Source: Bog-532 sp963742865 (GTDB taxonomy: Bacteria > Actinomycetota > Actinomycetes > Streptosporangiales > Streptosporangiaceae). Taken from it: a DNA stretch of 64,000 nucleotides. The stretch covers positions 372,001 through 436,000 of the forward strand of contig CAVUNW010000016.1 of the NCBI GenBank assembly GCA_963742865.1, in the 5' to 3' direction. How positions within the stretch are numbered: position 1 is the first letter of the stretch; every line of letters starts with the position of its first letter. The notes under the pieces are model-generated. The model was not told the origin of the DNA. It saw nothing but the letters and a program-made list of their open reading frames with translations, and did not search any database. The translations under genes and the position numbers were made by a program. This document shows, piece after piece, positions 45,139-53,340 of this stretch.

Positions 45139-45828
45139 GCCTGCGGCCTCCGATCTCGCGGGCAACGTACCGGCAGGTAAGCTACCCGAAGCCCGCGAAA
45201 CGATGCACAACCGATGCAAGCAATCCTAGCGTGGGTCATGGCCCGGCTACCGGTGGGGCACGTTTCCCCCGGGCTTGCGCTGGTCAGCCCCTGGATTACC
45301 GCGGAGCCGCTACGTGCGGGGGCGAGGGGCCCGGAGGGGAGCAAGGAGCACGCGGGTGCAGGGGAGCACGGGGTGCGAGGACCTGGTGATGTCCTTGGGG
45401 GGCGAGGGGCGGGATCGTGTCGCGGGCTCATGTCGCGGACTTGCCGGGCGACCCGAAATCGCGATCCCCGTACCGCGGCGGCGCCCACGGCGGATGCCGT
45501 GATGCGGGTGCCGCCGCGGGCCGACGGTGACCGGCCGCTCGCCGGGACGATCCGGCCACCCCCTCAGCGGTCGGCATTTATCTCAGCTAATACGGCGTCC
45601 GCCGAGTCTAAGCCGCCCTGGATCAGCTGTGTCAACAGCAATGAAACATCGTGAGGAGCACGTCATGAGGCCGCGGCCGGGCAATACGGATACGCGTGCG
45701 GTGAACGTGCGCCGCCCCTGGGGCGGAACGATTACGCTACGGAGTGGTAATGCGGGCAATTGGCCGGCGCGCCACGGACGGTGCGGGGGTGGCCAGCAGC
45801 CGGAACGCATAGAGCGGGAGGAATGCCG
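45139..45828. other. 690-bp intergenic region between crtE and the HTH gene
   Basis: This gap separates two divergent units. The left part holds the crtE promoter side with the CarH-like direct repeats. The middle is G/C-rich and repeat-poor. The right part has an AT-richer stretch (45577-45600, tttatctcagctaatacgg) and a possible short leader frame (ATG 45664 after GTGAGGAG) that runs into the HTH gene out of frame. I see no gene with family support. Confidence 0.55.
45201..45218 (-). promoter_or_regulatory. Two direct repeats at 11-bp spacing upstream of crtE
   Basis: CGATGCA at 45201-45207 and 45212-45218 (TGCATCG on the coding strand of crtE) are spaced 11 bp, one helical turn, about 65 bp upstream of the crtE start. 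CarH-type B12 regulators bind 11-bp direct repeats, so this is a candidate site for the LitR-like protein. Confidence 0.4.
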
Positions 45829-46425
45829 ATGCCGGCGGGAGACACGCGGCGACCGCCACCGTCCCTGGCGACCAAGCTGGACCGGCTTTTCCAGGCCGTG
45901 CGGCCGGCGGGCCGCAGCGAGTACAGCTATCAGGAAGTGGCCGACGCCATCCGCGGCGAAGGCGGCCCCACGATCTCCGCCACTTACCTCTGGCAGCTCC
46001 GCAAGGGGCTCCGCGACAACCCGACCCGGAATCACCTGGCGGCACTGGCCCGGTTCTTCGGGGTCAGCCCCGCCTACTTCTTCGACGACGACACCGCCGA
46101 GGTCGTCGACGCACAGCTCAGCCTGCTCGCGGCCATGCGCGACGCGTCGGTGCGCAGCGTGGCGCTGCGCGCCGCCGGGCTGTCGGTGGAAAGCCTGGCC
46201 GCGGTCCAGGTCGTGATCGACCACGCCCGCCGGCTCGAGGGACTGGAAGCCGAGTCCGGCACGGAGAGGTCCGGGCACGGGCGACCGGGCCGGAGAGCTC
46301 CGGGACGGACGGGACTGGGGCGGACGGGGCCGGAGCGGGCCAGGCCGGGAGCGCACGGAGCCGGGGCAGACGAGGCCGGGGCGGCCGGCCAGGACGGTGA
46401 CCACGCCCGGGGAGCAGGGCGATGA
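45829..46425 (+). CDS. EspR-like helix-turn-helix regulator
   Basis: This 198-residue protein resembles mycobacterial EspR in its first 120 residues: 'LATKLDRLFQAVRPAGR', a long HTH 'ISATYLWQLRKGLRDNP', 'LAALARFFGVSPAYFFDDD' and a dimerising helix. The C-terminal tail (about 60 residues) is low-complexity Arg/Gly/Ala. ATG 45829 has GGGAGG 7 bases upstream; 45823 is possible. The stop overlaps the metalloprotease ATG (ATGA). It is the likely DNA-binding output of a three-gene module. Confidence 0.85.
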   Translation: MPAGDTRRPPPSLATKLDRLFQAVRPAGRSEYSYQEVADAIRGEGGPTISATYLWQLRKGLRDNPTRNHLAALARFFGVSPAYFFDDDTAEVVDAQLSLLAAMRDASVRSVALRAAGLSVESLAAVQVVIDHARRLEGLEAESGTERSGHGRPGRRAPGRTGLGRTGPERARPGAHGAGADEAGAAGQDGDHARGAGR

Positions 46426-46943
46426 ACAGCGTCCGCCGGCGATGCGAGGCCCGGCTCCGTGACATGACCCTGCCGGACCCGTTCGACCTCGCCGAACTGT
46501 GCCAGACGCTGAGCGCCCAGCGCGGGCGGCCGCTGCACGTGCGGGGCATTCCCGGGCCGGCCACCCGGGCCCGGCCGTGCGGCATCTGGATCGCCACCGA
46601 CGGCGAAGACTGGATCTTCGTCGACCAGGACACCAGCCCGCTGCACCGCGAGCACATCGTCGTGCACGAGCTGGCCCACATGCTCTGCGGTCACGACGCG
46701 ACCCGGCTGCCGGAGAACGACATGATCGGGCGGCTGTTCCCGCACCTGTCGCCGGACATGGTGCGCACGGTGCTGAGCCGGGCCAGCTACCACTCCGAAC
46801 ACGAGCGGGAAGCGGAATTGCTGGCCTCGCTCATCCTCAGCGAGGCTCAGCCGGCGACCGCCGCGATGCCCCTCCGGGACGTCTCGGCGACCGAGATGCA
46901 GATCCTGCGCCGGGCCGGACTGGCGCTCGGGATGGAGCCGTGA
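46422..46943 (+). CDS. ImmA/IrrE-like metallopeptidase-domain protein
   Basis: This 173-residue cytosolic protein has the zinc motif HELAH (82-86) in 'IVVHELAHMLCGHD' and a later helix 'HEREAELLASLIL' (about 128-138) that can provide the third ligand (E130), as in ImmA/IrrE peptidases. Such proteins cut HTH repressors. Here it lies directly between an HTH protein and a membrane protein with stop/start overlaps on both sides, which suggests it links the two. Confidence 0.85.
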   Translation: MNSVRRRCEARLRDMTLPDPFDLAELCQTLSAQRGRPLHVRGIPGPATRARPCGIWIATDGEDWIFVDQDTSPLHREHIVVHELAHMLCGHDATRLPENDMIGRLFPHLSPDMVRTVLSRASYHSEHEREAELLASLILSEAQPATAAMPLRDVSATEMQILRRAGLALGMEP

Positions 46944-48184
46944 CCGTTAGCACCGTCGCGGTCACGCTGCTCTGGATCGCGGTCCTGGCACAGGTCCCCT
47001 CGCAGTGGCGCGCCCCGACCAGGCTCGCCGTCTGGGGCACCATGCTGCTGCTGGCGGCGATCGGCACCCTGGACCTGACCGCGATCGGTGCCCGGCTGGA
47101 CGCCGCCTGCGGGCTGCCGAATGTCGCCGATCTCGCCCAGCACCTGCTCGCGATCATCGCCGCCACCCTCGCGCGGTACAGCGCAGTGGCGATCTTCGGT
47201 ACCCCGGAACAGCGCGCGCGCTGGTCCGTGGTGCGGAATTCGGCCGTGGCCGCGGGCACCGTCGCCGCGCTCATCGCGCTGTTCGCGGTGTCCCCCGCGC
47301 GCACCAGGCCCACCGACATCGCACGGTACGCCGACTTCCCGATGCAGTACGCGTCCCACCCGGAAGTCATCGCCTACTGGGCGATCTTCGCCGCCTACCT
47401 GGGGACCACGTTCGTTATCATCGCCCGGCTGGCCTGGCGGTACGGGCGCCGGGCCTGCCGCTCCTCGCTCGGCCGCGGCCTGCAGCTGCTCGCCGCCGGG
47501 ATGGTGGCCGGGCTGGCCTATCTCGGCTACGGCAGCAGTGTGGTCGCCGCGCGCGCGGCGGGGGTCCAGGGGCCGTTCATCCGCACCGCCCCCGGCGTCA
47601 TCCAGTCGCTGTTCGGCGCGCTGATCGTGCTCGTGGCCGCGGGCGGTGTGCTGCCCGCGACGCAGCATTGGCCGCTGGTGCGCCAGGCCGGCTTCTACCG
47701 CTCGCTGCGGCGGCTCTACCCGGTGTGGGCGGCCCTGTGCCAGGCCGTCCCGGGGATCGCGCTGGATCCAGTCCCGGTGTGGGCCGACCGGCTCGACCCA
47801 CGTGACCTGCGGATGCGGCTCTACCGGCGGGTGATCGAGATCCGTGACGGCTACATGGCGCTGTACCCGGTGGACGTGCCCGGGATCGAGGACACGGTGC
47901 GCGCCGCGGCGGGCCGGCACCGGCTGTCGGCGGCGGATGAGGCGACGGTGACCGCCGCCACGCGGCTGGAGCTGGCCCGGCGGGCGGAACTGCGCGGTGA
48001 GGTACGCCTCGCGACGGCCGCTCCGTACGCCGACAAGGAGTTCATCGCGGGGACCGACCTGGACAGCGAGGTGCGCCTGCTCCGTGTGGTGGCCGCGCAC
48101 TGGACGACGATCCGGCGGGCCGCCGAGACGATCGAGCGCGGCGCGCGCCCAGCCGGCGTCCCGCAGAAAACCAGCGTCGCCTAG
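46940..48184 (+). CDS. MAB_1171c-like polytopic membrane protein (DUF6545 type)
   Basis: This 414-residue protein has an N-terminal half of about seven membrane helices ('LLWIAVLAQVPSQWRAP', 'HLLAIIAATLARYSAVAIF', 'LLAAGMVAGLAYLGYGS'). The C-terminal half is cytosolic and helical ('YRSLRRLYPVWAALCQAVPG', 'MRLYRRVIEIRDGYMAL'). This is the architecture of the actinobacterial MAB_1171c/DUF6545 family; transport has been suggested by name only. GTG 46940 overlaps the protease stop. With the HTH and protease it forms a compact sensor-like operon. Confidence 0.82.
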   Translation: MTVSTVAVTLLWIAVLAQVPSQWRAPTRLAVWGTMLLLAAIGTLDLTAIGARLDAACGLPNVADLAQHLLAIIAATLARYSAVAIFGTPEQRARWSVVRNSAVAAGTVAALIALFAVSPARTRPTDIARYADFPMQYASHPEVIAYWAIFAAYLGTTFVIIARLAWRYGRRACRSSLGRGLQLLAAGMVAGLAYLGYGSSVVAARAAGVQGPFIRTAPGVIQSLFGALIVLVAAGGVLPATQHWPLVRQAGFYRSLRRLYPVWAALCQAVPGIALDPVPVWADRLDPRDLRMRLYRRVIEIRDGYMALYPVDVPGIEDTVRAAAGRHRLSAADEATVTAATRLELARRAELRGEVRLATAAPYADKEFIAGTDLDSEVRLLRVVAAHWTTIRRAAETIERGARPAGVPQKTSVA

Positions 48185-48210
48185 AACAGCGTCATCCAGA
48201 ACAGCGTCGC

Positions 48211-48804
48211 CTAGAAAAGGGCGGCGATCGTGATCCCGGCCAGGGCGAGCATGACCGCGGCGGCCCCCCGGCTGAGCCAGGTCACCGGGATGACCTTCAG
48301 CAGGCCACGGCCGCCGATGATGGCCAGGGCCGCCGCTACCCACAGAGCGGCCGCCGCCCCGATCCCGACCGAGAGCGGATCGTGGTACCTGGCGGCCAGG
48401 CTGGCGCTCATGATCTGGGTGAGGTCGCCGAACTCGGCGGCGAAGACCACCGCGAAGCTGGTCACGGCGACGGGCAGGAACGACCGCCGCGCGTGGTGAT
48501 CCTCGACGTACTCGTCACTGTCGGCGGCCTTCTGGCGCAGCAGGAGGATCGCGCCGGCGACGAACAGCAGGGCCACGACGATCTGCACCGGTGTGTGCGG
48601 CAGCAGGCTGACCAGGCCGCCGGCCGCTACCGCGATCGCGACCTGGAGGGCGAACGCGACGGCGGCCCCGGCGAACACGTACCCCGGGCGGTAACGGCTG
48701 CCCAGCACGAGGCAGGCAATGATCGTCTTGTCCGGCAGCTCGGCTGGCAGGATGACAAGGAACGCCGTGATCATGACGGCCAGGTTCAACCGCGACGCCC
48801 CCAT
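48211..48804 (-). CDS. GDT1/TMEM165 (UPF0016) family cation transporter
   Basis: This 197-residue protein has six or seven membrane helices and the family's paired motifs 'ELPDKT' (E22-D25-K-T) and 'EFGDLTQ' (E124-D127). The first has a Leu-Pro variant of the usual E-x-G-D. GDT1 proteins exchange Mn2+ or Ca2+ for protons. The yybP-ykoY element in the leader (48871-48963) makes manganese export the best guess. The gene is convergent with the membrane-protein gene at its 3' end. Confidence 0.92.
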   Translation of the reverse strand: MGASRLNLAVMITAFLVILPAELPDKTIIACLVLGSRYRPGYVFAGAAVAFALQVAIAVAAGGLVSLLPHTPVQIVVALLFVAGAILLLRQKAADSDEYVEDHHARRSFLPVAVTSFAVVFAAEFGDLTQIMSASLAARYHDPLSVGIGAAAALWVAAALAIIGGRGLLKVIPVTWLSRGAAAVMLALAGITIAALF

Positions 48805-48870
48805 CGGCTCGGGCCGCGGGGCGGACAGGGAGTCCTCCGGCGCGGCAGCTGACTTAGTTCACTGCGGCCG

Positions 48871-48963
48871 AAGGTCTCACTCAGGCGTTTCCGCCCCCGG
48901 GCACCGGGCCCGCGTACGGCGGGCCGAGATTGTCGGCGTCCCGGCGATGGAGCTACTCCCCTT
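48871..48963 (-). promoter_or_regulatory. yybP-ykoY manganese riboswitch
   Basis: On the minus strand the leader reads AAGGGGAGTAGCT at its 5' side (48951-48963) and GCCTGAGTGAGACCTT at its 3' side (48871-48886). These are the conserved boxes of yybP-ykoY elements, and AAGG can pair with CCTT to close the element. It ends 67 bases before the GDT1 start. Mn2+ binding is expected to switch on the exporter. Confidence 0.8.
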
Positions 48964-49052
48964 CGCAATCCCTATTTTACCCAGCGGCGGCCGGGAATCA
49001 CGACCCGATCGGCGGACCCTCGCGGACATGTGCCGGGTTTAGGCTGACCGGT

Positions 49053-49459
49053 GTGATCACGGCGGCGGATGTACGCGCGGTGGCGCTGGCCCTTCCCCGC
49101 ACCGAGGAGCACCTGATCCGGGACCACGTGAAGTTCCGGATCGGCAGAATCGTCTACGTCTCGATCTCCCCGGACGAGGCCACCATGGGCTTCGGCTTCC
49201 CGAAGGAGGAGCGCGCCGCGCTGGTCGCCGCCGAACCGGGGAAATTCTCGCTGCCGCGCCTTTCGGACCAGCGGTTCCACTGGTGCACGCGCGGATGGCG
49301 GCGCTCAGCCCGGACGAGATGCGCGAACTCGTCACCGACGCCTGGCGGATGTGCGTGCCGAAGAAGGTGGCGGCCGCTCACTGGGACGTTCCGGACCATG
49401 GTCACCCCGGGCCGCGGCCAGCGCGAGGCCGTCGAGGATGGCCTGCTCGACCGGGGTGA
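49053..49459 (+). CDS. MmcQ/YjbR family protein, frameshifted
   Basis: This YjbR-like protein is of about 120-130 residues. From GTG 49053 it reads 'VITAADVRAVALALPRTEEH' and 'MGFGFPKEERAALVAAEP'. After a shift near 49280 it continues 'ALSPDEMRELVTDAWRM' and 'VPKKVAAAHW'. The stop at 49459 lies well inside the convergent PhyH gene, so the real end may be earlier. YjbR proteins bind DNA weakly; their function is obscure. Confidence 0.75.
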
Positions 49460-50200
49460 CCGCGCCGGCGGGCAGCGCGTGCAGCGGGAACTCACTGAGC
49501 AGGAGGACGGGCGGCTGGGCCATCATCCGGGGAAACCGGCCCCGGTGCGGCCAGGACGCGGCGTGCACCAGGAACGGGTGGCACAGGAACACGTCCCCCG
49601 CTCCCCCGGTGGCCAGCGCGGTGCGGCGGTGGGCGCTGGCCCGCACGGACCCCGCCGCGGCCCGGGACCATTCGAGCCCGTCGTCCCCGGCGGGGGCCAG
49701 CACGGGCGGGACGTCGAGATGCGAGCCCGGACGAAGCCGGGTCGGCGCGTCGTCCGCACCCACGTCGGTGAACAGGTAGAGGGCCAGCAGGCCGCGGCCC
49801 CGGGAGCGGATGCTGACCCGCTGATGCCCGTCCACCTCGAAACTCGCCTCGATGTGCCACCCGGCATCACCCGGGTCGTCCAGGCTGGGAAACCGGACCG
49901 GGATCGTGCCGCCGATGCCCGGCCGCTGGCACCAGCGCCCCGGCCCCAGCAGCTGATCACAGGCTTCCCGTACCCGCGGGCTGGTCCCGGCCGCGGTGAA
50001 CGGGCCGCCCTCGGGGCAGTCGATCCGCACCACCGGGGCGGTCCACGTCGACGGGTCCTCCCGAGCACGCCGCGCCGGCCCAGCTCGGACCAGATCACGT
50101 CCTGGCACGCCTGCGCCACGCCGGCCGGCATCGCGCCCCGGACGGCGACGTACCCCTCGGCGATGAACGCTTCGATCTCGCACTGGCTGAGCACGGTCAT
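49332..50200 (-). CDS. Phytanoyl-CoA dioxygenase (PhyH) family protein, frameshifted
   Basis: This Fe(II)/2-oxoglutarate oxygenase of the PhyH family is about 290 residues if repaired. It starts 'MTVLSQCEIEAFIAEGYVAV' (ATG 50200). After a shift near 50065 it shows 'GWHIEASFEVDGH' (first metal His, Glu in place of the usual Asp), 'LRPGSHLDVPP' and 'VFLCHPFLVHAA' (second metal His). The C-terminal tail after 'AILDGLALAAARG' is poorly conserved. The substrate cannot be told. Confidence 0.85.
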
Positions 50201-50270
50201 ACCCTCACACGGCCCGCTCCCGCCCGCCACCGGATATCCAGCCCCGGCCTGGGCGGGCAGAGCGGACTGC

Positions 50271-51209
50271 TCAGCCCGCGAGCGTTTCGGTGGACACCTG
50301 CCACAGGTGCCCGGCCGCTTCGGGGTCGAGCGCGTAGGCGGCCACGCCGGTCCGGGTGCCGGGCTGGTGCGGGGCCGCCTCGTTGCAGTCCTCGAAGTAC
50401 CGGCCGCCCACGCCGTCCAGCAGGGGTGAGGTCGCGACCAGGACCGACGTGGCGGCACCCTGCTCCGGGGTCTTCCAGTGCGGTGCTCCCGTGCCGGCCC
50501 GCATCCGGTCGAGCTCCTCGTCAGACACGTAGCGCTGGAGGTTGGTCCGGATGGCCCCGGGGTGCAGCGCGTTGACCGTGATCCCATCGGCCGCCCACCG
50601 CTTCGTGCCCTCGACGGCGAACAGCACGTTGGCCGTCTTGGACTGACCGTAGGCCAGCCACGGGTCGTAGCTGCGCTCGCGGAAGTGGATGTCGGAGAAA
50701 TCCACCGGCGCGCGCAGGTGCGCAGCCGAGCTGACCGACACCACCCGCGCGCCCCCGGCCGCCGTCAGCGCACCGTGCAGGGCGGCGGCGAGCGCGAAGT
50801 GGCCCAGGTGGTTGGTGGCGAACTGCATCTCCCAGCCTTCGGGCGTGCGCATCAAGGGTGACGCCATGACGCCAGCGTTGTTGATCAGGATGTGCAGCGG
50901 CCCGTCCCAGGCCGCGGCGAACGACGCGGCCGAGGCCCGCACGGCCAGGTCCAGGGGCGCGACGGCGACCTGATTGTTCCCGGTGGTGGCGATGATGTCG
51001 CCGGCCGCGTGCTGCCCCGCCCCGGTGTTGCGGACGGCCAGGGTCACCTCCGCGCCGGCGCTGGCGAGCGCCCGGGCGGTCTCGATCCCGATCCCGGAGG
51101 CGCCGCCCGTCACGACGGCCCGGCGGCCGGTGAGGTCGATACCGTCGATGACCTCGGCAGCGGTTGATTCGGCGGTGAAGGGGGTGTGAATCAGATGGCT
51201 CGTCGCCAT
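50271..51209 (-). CDS. SDR oxidoreductase (retinol-dehydrogenase-like)
   Basis: This 312-residue short-chain dehydrogenase is of the extended-N-terminus type. It has 'AVVTGGASGIGIETARALA' (dinucleotide), 'ILINNAGVM', 'VSVSSAAHLRAPVDF' and 'WLAYGQSKTANVLFA' (Tyr-Lys). ATG 51209 is preferred to upstream codons. It is divergent from a TetR repressor with two matching palindromes in between, so it is very likely the repressor's target. Confidence 0.92.
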   Translation of the reverse strand: MATSHLIHTPFTAESTAAEVIDGIDLTGRRAVVTGGASGIGIETARALASAGAEVTLAVRNTGAGQHAAGDIIATTGNNQVAVAPLDLAVRASAASFAAAWDGPLHILINNAGVMASPLMRTPEGWEMQFATNHLGHFALAAALHGALTAAGGARVVSVSSAAHLRAPVDFSDIHFRERSYDPWLAYGQSKTANVLFAVEGTKRWAADGITVNALHPGAIRTNLQRYVSDEELDRMRAGTGAPHWKTPEQGAATSVLVATSPLLDGVGGRYFEDCNEAAPHQPGTRTGVAAYALDPEAAGHLWQVSTETLAG

Positions 51210-51266
51210 GAAGTTTTCCATTCTGCTCGGTAGGCCGGCCGTGCGACCAGCGGTTACGATGGAAAA

Positions 51267-51280
51267 CGGAGGGCCCTCCG
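51267..51280. promoter_or_regulatory. Palindrome, TetR operator 1
   Basis: CGGAGGGCCCTCCG is a perfect 14-bp palindrome in the SDR/TetR intergenic region. Its AACGGAGG-N2-CCTCCG pattern repeats 36 bp downstream. Confidence 0.75.
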
Positions 51281-51302
51281 ATCTAGCTGAGATCAGCATA
51301 AA

Positions 51303-51316
51303 CGGAGGAACCTCCG
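51303..51316. promoter_or_regulatory. Palindrome, TetR operator 2
   Basis: CGGAGG-aa-CCTCCG repeats the operator-1 pattern, 27 bp before the TetR start. Paired near-identical palindromes are typical of TetR autoregulation. Confidence 0.75.
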
Positions 51317-51342
51317 CTTAGCAACTCCGGGGAGGGTGAGAC

Positions 51343-51927
51343 GTGCCGGACTCTGAGGTCAGGCCGCTGCGCGCCGACGCGCGGCGGAACCGTGACCGGC
51401 TGCTCGCCGTGGCCGTCCGCGCGTTCTCCGAGGACGGGCCGGACGTGACGCTCGAGTCGATCGCCCGCGACGCGGGCGTGGGCATCGGCACGCTGTACCG
51501 GCACTTCCCGACCCGGGAGGCGCTCGTCGAGGCCGCGTACCGGAACGAGCTGGGCCGGCTGTGCGACGCGGCCGCGGACCTGCTCCAGGCCGGGCCGCCG
51601 GACCAGGCGACGCGGGTGTGGATGGACCGGTTCATCGACTACATGACGACCAAGCGGGGCATGGCCGACGCGCTGCGCGCGCTCATCGCATCCGGCGGGG
51701 ATCCGTTCGCGCAGAGCCGGGGGCGACTCCTCGGCGCCATCACGACGTTGCTGGCGGCCGGGGCCGCGGCCGGTACCATGCGGGGCGACGTCGAGCCGGG
51801 TGACGTGCTGGCCAGCCTGAGCGGGGTGTCGCTCGCCGCCGGGGAGCCCGGGCAGCGCGACCAGGCGCGACGAATGCTGGACCTGCTCATGGACGGGCTC
51901 CGTTACCGGTCTCCTGCCGCCCGGTAA
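51343..51927 (+). CDS. TetR/AcrR family transcriptional regulator
   Basis: This 194-residue repressor has the HTH 'VTLESIARDAGVGIGTLYRHFPTREALV' near 30-60 and a short C-terminal domain with 'FIDYMTTKRGMADALRALIAS'. GTG 51343 is the start. Control of the divergent SDR gene through the two CGGAGG palindromes is strongly suggested by position. Confidence 0.93.
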   Translation: MPDSEVRPLRADARRNRDRLLAVAVRAFSEDGPDVTLESIARDAGVGIGTLYRHFPTREALVEAAYRNELGRLCDAAADLLQAGPPDQATRVWMDRFIDYMTTKRGMADALRALIASGGDPFAQSRGRLLGAITTLLAAGAAAGTMRGDVEPGDVLASLSGVSLAAGEPGQRDQARRMLDLLMDGLRYRSPAAR

Positions 51928-51941
51928 CTCCCGCTATCTGC

Positions 51942-51968
51942 CGTTAAGTTATTTCCGTTAACTTAACG
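51942..51968. promoter_or_regulatory. 10-bp inverted repeat, AT-rich
   Basis: CGTTAAGTTA (51942-51951) and TAACTTAACG (51959-51968) are perfect arms around a 7-base centre. The AT-rich stem and position, after the TetR stop and 104 bp before the secreted-protein start, fit an operator better than a terminator. Confidence 0.5.
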
Positions 51969-52071
51969 TGATCACATCCGGCGACGTGCCGGGCAATCCG
52001 TACGCGCAATGCCTCCGAATTGGGTCTAGACGTGCGATGACGCGCACGTCCCGTTAGGGGAGGTAACACAT

Positions 52072-52757
52072 ATGAGCCTGTTTAAACGCGTCCGCGCGGC
52101 GGGCACCAGGCGGGCCGGGCTGGCCCTCGGCGGCCTGATGGCCGTGGGCCTGGCGGCGGTAACGGGTACGGCGCTGGCCTCATCCAGCGCTCCCGCGGCA
52201 TCGTCGGGATGGCGGGCATGACGAGCATGGTCTCGTCCAGCTCGCACGGCGGTACCGGCTTCACGAACGGCTGGTACGACGGGCACACCGTCCGCTTCTT
52301 CTACAGCAAGAACTACTTCTGCAAGCAGCCGCCGGCCAGCGGCGCCCGGTCGCAGTGCGAGGCGGGGGCCAACTACACCCAGACCCCGGCCAGCACCTTC
52401 GACCCGCTGTACGTGATCGTGCCGCTCGGCTTCACCCCGCCGAAGTGGACACTGCAGTGCCCGACCGCCGGCCACTGCATCGACCACCCGAACACGATCG
52501 ACCTGTCCGCGGTGCTCGGCTCGGGCACCTCGAACGCGCTGCTGCCCCCGCACAGCCACATCGTCGCCACCGACAACAGCCAGCAGAGCGAGTGGTGGAA
52601 CGTGGACGTCGTGGGCGTCAAGAGCCTCAACGACTGGTACAAGATCGTCAACGCGAAGAGCGACTGGGAGCTGCAGCACCTGCAGCGCACCGACTCCGCG
52701 CAGGTGACCGGGAACATCACCACCAACCTGTTCCTGTTCTTCTCCGTCCTTCACTAG
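52072..52757 (+). CDS. Secreted hypothetical protein, frameshifted
   Basis: The gene begins with an excellent AGGGGAGGT site and ATG 52072 encoding a signal peptide ('GLALGGLMAVGLAAVTGTALA'). A shift near 52200 leads to the mature part, which starts around 'GFTNGWYDGHTVRFFY' and has 'KYFCKQPP'-like cysteines, 'PHSHIVATDNSQQSEWWNV' and a hydrophobic C-terminal end ('TTNLFLFFSVLH'). About 225 residues in all. I do not recognise the family. Four cysteines suggest two disulfides outside the cell. Confidence 0.65.
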
Positions 52758-52837
52758 CTGCACCTATGGGGGCCTGGCGGCGGTCATGCCGTAGCCGGGT
52801 CCCCAGCCCAGCCCCTACCGCGGAAGGACCGGCAGCG

Positions 52838-53340
52838 ATGATCAGCCTGACCACCCACGAAACGCACCCAGAGCGGAGCATCCGCCTGCGCAGCTGGCGA
52901 ACGCGGCCGGCCTGGTATCCGTGGCCGCCGGCGCGGTCATCGTCATCGGCACGGCGCTGCCCTGGGTGGAGACGTTCGCCGGGCTCATCGGCATCCCCGG
53001 CCTGCGCGGCGGCAACGGGCGCATCCTGGCCGCGGCGGGGATCGTGATCGCGGCGGCCGGGATCTACCACCTGATCCGGGGCGGGCAGGCGGCCCGCTGG
53101 GTGGCGGGCCTGGCGGGATTCGCCGCGCTCGGCTTCTCCGCTTACCTGCTCGTCCAGCTCACCCGGAGCCTGCGCGTGCTCGGCGGTGACTCGATGGTCC
53201 TCGCGCGTGGCGGGCCGGGCCTGTGGGTGGCGGCGGCCGGTTCGGCGGTGGCGTTCGGCACCTTGTTCCTCCCGCCGTCGTCGCAGACCACGCTGCGCCG
53301 CGGCGGGAACAGACCGGCCGGGGCCGGAACGCCGTGGCCT
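52838..53340 (+). CDS. Small membrane protein, end uncertain
   Basis: ATG 52838 follows GGAAGGA. The first dozen residues ('MISLTTHETHPER') are in one frame and the rest ('AAGAVIVIGTALPWVETFAG', 'ILAAAGIVIAAAGIYHLI', 'VAGLAGFAALGFSAYLL', 'LWVAAAGSAVAFGTLF') in another; the shift is near 52900. Four membrane helices with a Trp-rich first loop are seen. No stop appears at the natural end, which suggests another error around 53300-53340. It may be fused to the next gene in reality. Confidence 0.5.

Noticed and set aside
45664..45828. A short leader gene after GTGAGGAG before the HTH gene
   Set aside because: It has no family or compositional support and runs into the HTH gene out of frame.
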